This document shows positions 59,745-64,000 of a stretch of 64,000 nucleotides of DNA, in pieces. Below the pieces are notes generated by a model. It made no database searches. It saw only the letters and a list, made by a program, of their open reading frames with translations, and was not told the DNA's origin. The stretch is from Bordetella petrii (GTDB lineage Bacteria; Pseudomonadota; Gammaproteobacteria; Burkholderiales; Burkholderiaceae_B). Position 1 is the first letter of the stretch. Every line of letters begins with the position of its first letter. A program made the translations under genes and the position numbers. The stretch spans positions 751,163-815,162 of the forward strand of contig NZ_JAFMZZ010000004.1 of NCBI RefSeq assembly GCF_017356245.1, given 5' to 3'.

Positions 59745-60755
59745 TCAGTTCACCTCTTGCGCGTAGCGCTGCGAGAACGCGCGCTGGCCGGCCGCCATCT
59801 TGCCGTAATCCACCGTGCCGACGCGGGCGTACTCGGAAGCGGGCAGGAATTTCTTCTGCGCCTCGGCCGACATGGCTTCCGGCCGCACCGGGCGCAGGAA
59901 GGCATTGGCCCAGATCGCCTGGCCCTGGTCCGACAGGGTGAAATCCAGCACCTTCTTGCCGTTGTCGGCGTGCGGCGCCCCGGCCACCAGGCTCATCACG
60001 TAAGGCACGGCAATGGTGCCTTCGGACGGAATCACGAACTCGACGTTGCTGCCGTCCTTGTACTTGGCGCGGTAGGCGTTGAAGTCGTAGTCGATCAGGA
60101 TCGGAATCTCGCCCGACAGCACCCGCGCGTAGGCGGTCTGCTTGGGCACGATGGGATTGTTGGCGGACATTTTCTTGAACCAGTTCAGCGCCGGGCCGAA
60201 GTCGTCCAGCGTGCCGCCCATGGCGCGGTTGATGGCCACCGCGCCGGCGTAGCCGACAAAGGCCGAGGCCGGGTCCAGGTAGCCCACCATGCCGCGGTAT
60301 TCCGGCTTGAGCAGGTCGGCCCACGAACGCGGCACCGGCTTGCCGCCCAGCGCGTCGACGTTCACCATCAGGCCCAGCGCGCCCGAATGGATGGCGAACC
60401 ACTTGCCGTCGGGGTCTTTCATGCCCGCGGGAATCTGGTCCCAGTGCTGCGGCCGGTAGGCCTGCACCAACCCGTCCTGCGCGGCCTGGATGCCGAACGT
60501 GACGCCGTAGTACACCACGTCGGCCACCGGGTTGCCTTTTTCAGCGGCGATCGAGGCCAGCGACTGGCCCGAGTTTTTATTGTCGGCGGGCACATTGATG
60601 CCGGTGGCCTTTTTGATGGCCTTCAACTGGGTGCCCCAGTCGGCCCATTCAGGCGGACAGTTGTAGCAGATGGCGTTTTGCGCCTGCGCCGCGGCCCCGG
60701 TCAGGGCCAGGGCCAGCGCGGCCGCGCGCAGCGCGGTGCGGATGAGCGGTTTCAT
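59745..60755 (-). CDS. ABC transporter substrate-binding protein (AfuA/PhnS-type)
   Basis: A 336-residue family-1 binding protein with signal peptide (residues 1-25, ALRAAALALALTGAAAQAQ). Mature start NAICYNCPPEWADWGTQLKA includes two Cys four apart (CYNC), probably a structural disulfide. ADVVYYGVTFGIQAAQDGLV and WFAIHSGALGLMVNVDALGG mark the AfuA/PotD-like fold. The ATG overlaps the LacI stop by four bases (ATGA), so regulator and transporter are translationally coupled. The ligand could be an organophosphate or phosphonate ester; iron is less likely because the usual tyrosine pair is not obvious. Confidence 0.88.
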   Translation of the reverse strand: MKPLIRTALRAAALALALTGAAAQAQNAICYNCPPEWADWGTQLKAIKKATGINVPADNKNSGQSLASIAAEKGNPVADVVYYGVTFGIQAAQDGLVQAYRPQHWDQIPAGMKDPDGKWFAIHSGALGLMVNVDALGGKPVPRSWADLLKPEYRGMVGYLDPASAFVGYAGAVAINRAMGGTLDDFGPALNWFKKMSANNPIVPKQTAYARVLSGEIPILIDYDFNAYRAKYKDGSNVEFVIPSEGTIAVPYVMSLVAGAPHADNGKKVLDFTLSDQGQAIWANAFLRPVRPEAMSAEAQKKFLPASEYARVGTVDYGKMAAGQRAFSQRYAQEVN

Positions 60756-61813
60756 GATGAACGTTTCCTTATGAGGGGAACAGCAGAGGCGACGGCGGTG
60801 GCGGTGCCGCCGTCGACGATGCGGTGCGGCAGACGCACCGATGTGGCGGCGCCGCCGTCTTGCAGGCGCGCCAGCAGCAAGGCGCAAGCCGTGGCGCCGA
60901 TCTCGCGGCTGGGTTGCTGCACCGTGCTCAGGGGCGGCACCATCAGCGCGCCGATGCTGACGCCGTCGAACCCGCATACCGCGATGTCGTCCGGCACGCG
61001 CACGCGCAGCGCGGCCAGTTGCGCAATGACCGAGGCCGCCAGCAGGTCGTTGGAACAGAACAGGGCCGTGGGCGCGTCGCCGCGCGCCAGCAGCTTGCGC
61101 AGCAGCGGCGCGCTGGATTCGGTATGGGCCGCCATGGCCAGGTGCGCCACGGCGGGCAGGCCCAGCTCGCGGGCGCAGGCCTGCGCGCCCTGCAGGCGGC
61201 GGCGCGCCCGGTCGGAGGCGGGCAGCGGCCCGCTGACGAACGCGATGCGCCGATGCCCCAGCGCGGCCAGGCGCGCCACCATTTCGTGGGCGGCCGCCTT
61301 GTTGTCGACCGACACGAACGGATGCGAGCCGGACTCGTTGTAGGCCAGGATGTGCGGCATGCCGGCCGCGTCCAGCGCCCGCAGCGTGGCATTGCGGGCC
61401 GGGTTGCCCACGGTAAGGATCAGGCCGTCGATCTGATGGTCGATCAGCGCCTGCACCGATTCCGCCTCGACCGACGGGTCGTAGCCGGTGATGCCCATCA
61501 TCACGCTGTAGCCGGCCGCGCGCGCATGCTGCTCGGCGCCTTCGAAGCAGTCGGCGAATACCGGGTTGGCCAGGGTGGGCAGCAGCAGCCCGATGGTGCG
61601 CGTGCGCCCGGCGCGCAGGCTGCGGCCCACGCGGTTGGGGCGAAAGCCGCTGCGCTGCGCCACGGCCTCGATGCGGGCCCGCGTTTCGGGGCGCAGCAGT
61701 TCGGGCTGGTTGAACGCGCGCGACACGGTGGCCGGCGATACGCCGGCCTTGCGGGCGATTTCCAGAATCGACGGACGGTGCGGCGGTTTGTCGGGCACGG
61801 CAGTTTCACCCAT
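60752..61813 (-). CDS. LacI family transcriptional regulator
   Basis: A 353-residue LacI/GalR regulator. The DNA-binding HTH is SILEIARKAGVSPATVSRAF followed by the hinge (RPETRARIEAVAQRSGFRPN), then a periplasmic-binding-protein-like effector domain starting TIGLLLPTLANPVFADCFEG. It is the first gene of the operon with the AfuA-type importer; its start overlaps a 16-bp palindrome. A nearly identical palindrome stands before the Ugp-type operon, so this protein probably represses both and itself until an imported sugar- or glycerol-type ligand appears. Confidence 0.92.
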   Translation of the reverse strand: MGETAVPDKPPHRPSILEIARKAGVSPATVSRAFNQPELLRPETRARIEAVAQRSGFRPNRVGRSLRAGRTRTIGLLLPTLANPVFADCFEGAEQHARAAGYSVMMGITGYDPSVEAESVQALIDHQIDGLILTVGNPARNATLRALDAAGMPHILAYNESGSHPFVSVDNKAAAHEMVARLAALGHRRIAFVSGPLPASDRARRRLQGAQACARELGLPAVAHLAMAAHTESSAPLLRKLLARGDAPTALFCSNDLLAASVIAQLAALRVRVPDDIAVCGFDGVSIGALMVPPLSTVQQPSREIGATACALLLARLQDGGAATSVRLPHRIVDGGTATAVASAVPLIRKRSS

Positions 61814-61827
61814 GAAAACGATTTCAT
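61812..61827. promoter_or_regulatory. LacI-type operator at the regulator start codon
   Basis: ATGAAAACGATTTCAT, a palindrome with central CG as in LacI-family sites (outer arms ATGAAA/TTTCAT), overlapping the ATG of the lacI-type gene on the minus strand. Confidence 0.8.
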
Positions 61828-61855
61828 TCTAGGGGTAAAGCATGACAGCCAGATG

Positions 61856-61876
61856 TCACGAGATACGGTATCGTGA
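61856..61876. promoter_or_regulatory. inverted repeat in lacI-amidase intergenic region
   Basis: TCACGA at 61856-61861 is complementary to TCGTGA at 61871-61876, with an inner GATAC-GTATC element overlapping it. It may be an operator for the amidase gene or an activator site for the LacI operon. Confidence 0.4.
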
Positions 61877-62045
61877 TTTTGTCGCCACGCCAATCAAAAC
61901 TGGTGGTGCGGCGCCGCAAGCCGCGCCAGCTGCGCGCCGCGCGCCATGCGCCGGCGGGCGGCCCGCGGTGGTTGTGGCAACGCAATAACTGTCACCGGCA
62001 GGCGTTATACAAGAAAAGATGCTGCAGATGCAGGGGTATGGGGCA

Positions 62046-63341
62046 ATGGCTGTAGAACTGAACCGCTTGAGCGCGACACAGGCCGCGCAATTGTTGGCGC
62101 GCCGCGAACTCGGCGCCGAGCAGCTGCTGCGCGCGTGCTTCGCGCGCATCGAGCAGCGCGACGACGCCGTGCGCGCCTGGGCCGCGCTCGACAAGGCGCA
62201 GGCGCTCGAACAGGCGCGCGCGCTCGACCAATCCGCCACGCGCGGCGTGCTGCACGGCCTGCCGTTCGGCGTGAAAGACATGTTCGCCACCTGGGACCTG
62301 CCCACCTGTTACGGCTCGTCCATCTACGAAGGCCATCGCCCGCCCCTGGACGCGGCCGCGGTGGCGCTGTGCCGCGAAGCCGGAGCGCTGGTGGCGGGCA
62401 AGACCGTCACCACCGAGTTCGCCACGTTCCAGCCGGGCCCCACGCGCAATCCGCACAATCCGGCCTATACGCCCGGCGGCTCGTCCAGCGGCTCGGCGGC
62501 GGCCGTGGCCGACTGCATGGTGCCGTTCGCGCTGGGCACCCAGACGGCCGGCTCCATCATCCGCCCGGCGGCATACTGCGGCGTGGTGGGCTACAAGCCG
62601 TCATTCGGCCGCGTGGCGCGCGCCGGCCTGAAAAGCCTGGCCGACACGCTGGACACCGTGGGCGGCTTTGCCCGCAGCGTCGACGACATCGCCCTGTTCG
62701 CCTCGGTGCTGCTGCGCGATCCGGCCCTGCGCGAACTCGGCTACGACGCCCGCCCGCGCATCGGCATGTACCGCACCTTGCAGTGGCGCCACACACTGCC
62801 CGAAACCCGCAAGGCGTACGAACTTGCCGCTAGCGCACTGTCGCGCGCCGGCGCGCAGATCAGCGAACTGGAACTGCCGCCCGACTTGTGCGCGCTGGTG
62901 CAGGTGCATGCCGACATCATGAGTTTCGAAGCCGCCCAGTCGCTGGCTTTCGAGCGTACCCGCCATGCCGCCAGCCTGAGCGGCTCGCTGCAGGCGCTGC
63001 TCGAGGCCGGCTGCCAGATCAGCGCCGACGAGCACCGCGGCAACCTGGCGCGCGCCGCCCAGGGGCGCGCCCGGGCCGAGCCGTGGTTCGACGACTACGA
63101 CATCCTGCTGGCGCCCAGCGCCAGCGGCGAGGCGCCTTTCATCGACCAGGGCACCGGCGACCCGCAGTTCTGCCGCGTGTGGACGCTGTTCGGCTGCCCC
63201 TGCGTGCACCTGCCGTTCGACACGGGCCCGCAGGGCCTGCCGGTGGGGCTGCAGGCCGTGGGCCGGCCCGGCGACGACCACCGCACCCTGGCCATCGCGC
63301 GCTGGGTGCTGAACGTGCTGCGGCCCGAGGTCGATGCCTGA
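62046..63341 (+). CDS. amidase (amidase signature family)
   Basis: A 431-residue amidase-signature enzyme with the Ser-cisSer-Lys triad: Lys77 in LPFGVKDMF, the cis-Ser in YTPGGSSSGSAAAV (about residue 147) and the nucleophile Ser170 in GTQTAGSIIRPAAY. It hydrolyses amides to acids and ammonia. The ATG at 62046 follows AGGGG; an in-frame ATG at 62019 would add nine residues and cannot be excluded. It stands alone, divergent from lacI and convergent with leuA. Glutamyl-tRNA amidotransferase subunit A is a relative but partner genes for it are not present. Confidence 0.9.
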   Translation: MAVELNRLSATQAAQLLARRELGAEQLLRACFARIEQRDDAVRAWAALDKAQALEQARALDQSATRGVLHGLPFGVKDMFATWDLPTCYGSSIYEGHRPPLDAAAVALCREAGALVAGKTVTTEFATFQPGPTRNPHNPAYTPGGSSSGSAAAVADCMVPFALGTQTAGSIIRPAAYCGVVGYKPSFGRVARAGLKSLADTLDTVGGFARSVDDIALFASVLLRDPALRELGYDARPRIGMYRTLQWRHTLPETRKAYELAASALSRAGAQISELELPPDLCALVQVHADIMSFEAAQSLAFERTRHAASLSGSLQALLEAGCQISADEHRGNLARAAQGRARAEPWFDDYDILLAPSASGEAPFIDQGTGDPQFCRVWTLFGCPCVHLPFDTGPQGLPVGLQAVGRPGDDHRTLAIARWVLNVLRPEVDA

Positions 63342-63413
63342 CACTGAGCATGGCGTGGCGCATCAGGGCGTCAGGGGTCTGGCGCCTGCGGGCGCGCGCG
63401 GAATTCAATCGCG

Positions 63414-63447
63414 AAAATAAAAAGGCCCGCCGGGTAAGGCGGGCCTT
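63414..63447 (-). terminator. intrinsic terminator of leuA
   Basis: A 10-bp perfect stem, AAGGCCCGCC (63422-63431) with GGCGGGCCTT (63438-63447), loop of six bases, followed on the minus strand by TTTTTATTTT. It begins about 19 bases after the leuA stop. Confidence 0.9.
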
Positions 63448-63465
63448 CGTGCCTGGGAACGCGGA

Positions 63466-64000
63466 TCACGCGGCCTGGGCGGTCTCGCTGTCGGTGGTGG
63501 CGGCCACGCCGTTGGCCAGGTGCCGGTTCACGGCGCTGAGCACGGCCTGGAACGATGCGGTGACGATGTCGCGGTCGATGCCCACGCCGAAGCCGGTGGC
63601 CGAATCGCCCACCCGCAGTTCGACATAGCTGGCCGCGCGCGTGTCGGTGCCGGTGCCAATGGCGTGCTCGTGGTAGTCCATGATGCGCACGGGTACGTCC
63701 AGCGCCGCCACGAACGCCGAGATCGCGCCGTCGCCGCTGCCGGTTACCACGCGGCGCTCGCCGTTGTAGTCCAGTTCGACCTGGATGCTGAATTGCTTGC
63801 CCTGTCCGGCGGCCGGGTCGCCATCGATGCGGTGGCGCACCAGCTTCCAGGGGCTGTGCTGCTCCAGGTACTCGCGGTTGAAAATGGTGTGTACGTCATC
63901 GGCCGTGACTTCGCGCCCCGTTTCATCGGTGACGCGCTGGATGGCGCGGCTGAATTCGATCTGCAGGCGGCGCGGCAGTACCAGGCCGTGCTCTTGTTCG
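63466..64000 (-). CDS. leuA: 2-isopropylmalate synthase, C-terminal part (partial)
   Basis: The last 177 residues of LeuA are in the window. They include [40 protein letters not shown] and the dimer/regulatory domain [35 protein letters not shown], then [20 protein letters not shown], typical of the long-form enzyme in which this domain binds leucine as feedback inhibitor. It makes 2-isopropylmalate from 2-oxoisovalerate and acetyl-CoA. The catalytic TIM barrel lies outside the window. A strong terminator follows. Confidence 0.93.
   Translation of the reverse strand, partial: EQEHGLVLPRRLQIEFSRAIQRVTDETGREVTADDVHTIFNREYLEQHSPWKLVRHRIDGDPAAGQGKQFSIQVELDYNGERRVVTGSGDGAISAFVAALDVPVRIMDYHEHAIGTGTDTRAASYVELRVGDSATGFGVGIDRDIVTASFQAVLSAVNRHLANGVAATTDSETAQAA

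Noticed and set aside
63365..63412. Possible sixth copy of the intergenic repeat (GGTCTGGCGCCTGCGG and TTCAATCG are present)
   Set aside because: Arms are not complementary and only fragments match; it may be a decayed copy, but evidence is too thin for a feature.

Overview
The window is high-GC, densely coded DNA with short intergenic gaps. Six separate Bug-family (TctC-like) periplasmic binding proteins, the argS-SPOR-dsbA arrangement and a LiuR-type leucine operon containing aceK point to a Burkholderiales bacterium, most likely of the Bordetella/Achromobacter group (Alcaligenaceae). This assignment is inferred from gene content; no rRNA or tRNA gene is visible. I see no insertion sequence, phage gene, CRISPR array or replication origin.

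Layout. 1-1513: a TRAP transporter of the TAXI type, with a strong intrinsic terminator between the binding protein and the permease. 1686-4118: a D-threonine-aldolase-like PLP enzyme and an ArgD-type aminotransferase. 4245-17389 (minus): a long CoA-dependent catabolic cluster. It holds an IclR regulator, a thiolase-like protein without the catalytic cysteine plus its DUF35 partner, two Bug proteins, an ADP-forming acyl-CoA ligase, a split AtuA pair, and an SDR / acyl-CoA dehydrogenase / APH-kinase / AMP-ligase block resembling the levulinate (lva) pathway. 17561-21942: a Bug protein, a LysR regulator, and a divergent operon of a diiron ferritin-like protein, a RidA protein and an alpha/beta hydrolase.

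21982-33514: the leucine/isovalerate operon (isovaleryl-CoA dehydrogenase, AceK, acetyl-CoA acetyltransferase, methylcrotonyl-CoA carboxylase beta and alpha). A MerR-family LiuR-like regulator lies some 3 kb away. Identical 16-bp operator cores stand before the operon and before the regulator. Between them are an M20 amidohydrolase, a Bug protein and YnfA. 33559-39071: a metallo-beta-lactamase-fold hydrolase, a TonB-dependent siderophore receptor with a Fur-like box, a LysE exporter and a MetC-type lyase. 39092-43358: housekeeping genes (dsbA, a SPOR-domain protein, argS) and small conserved proteins.

43399-51958: a nine-gene minus-strand operon (BKACE, nitrilase, cupin, CapA-like, racemase-like, ABM monooxygenase, TIM-barrel isomerase, two Bug proteins). 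It faces a TetR regulator across a 324-bp AT-rich region with a 20-bp near-palindrome. 51966-61813: two complete ABC importers (a Ugp-type importer and an AfuABC/PhnSTUV-like importer), a GpdQ/CpdA-like phosphodiesterase and a LacI regulator. Nearly identical 16-bp palindromes at both operon heads tie them into one regulon, probably for scavenging an organophosphate or phosphodiester. 62046-64000: an amidase and the 3' end of leuA with its terminator.

A family of intergenic repeats, each built from one or two hairpins with GGTGTCTGAC/GTCAGACACC-like arms, occurs at five places (4131, 13978, 25787, 31649, 38984). The best candidates for undescribed biology are the nine-gene TetR-controlled operon, the IclR/AtuA/lva-like cluster, the LacI two-transporter regulon and the paired-hairpin repeats.
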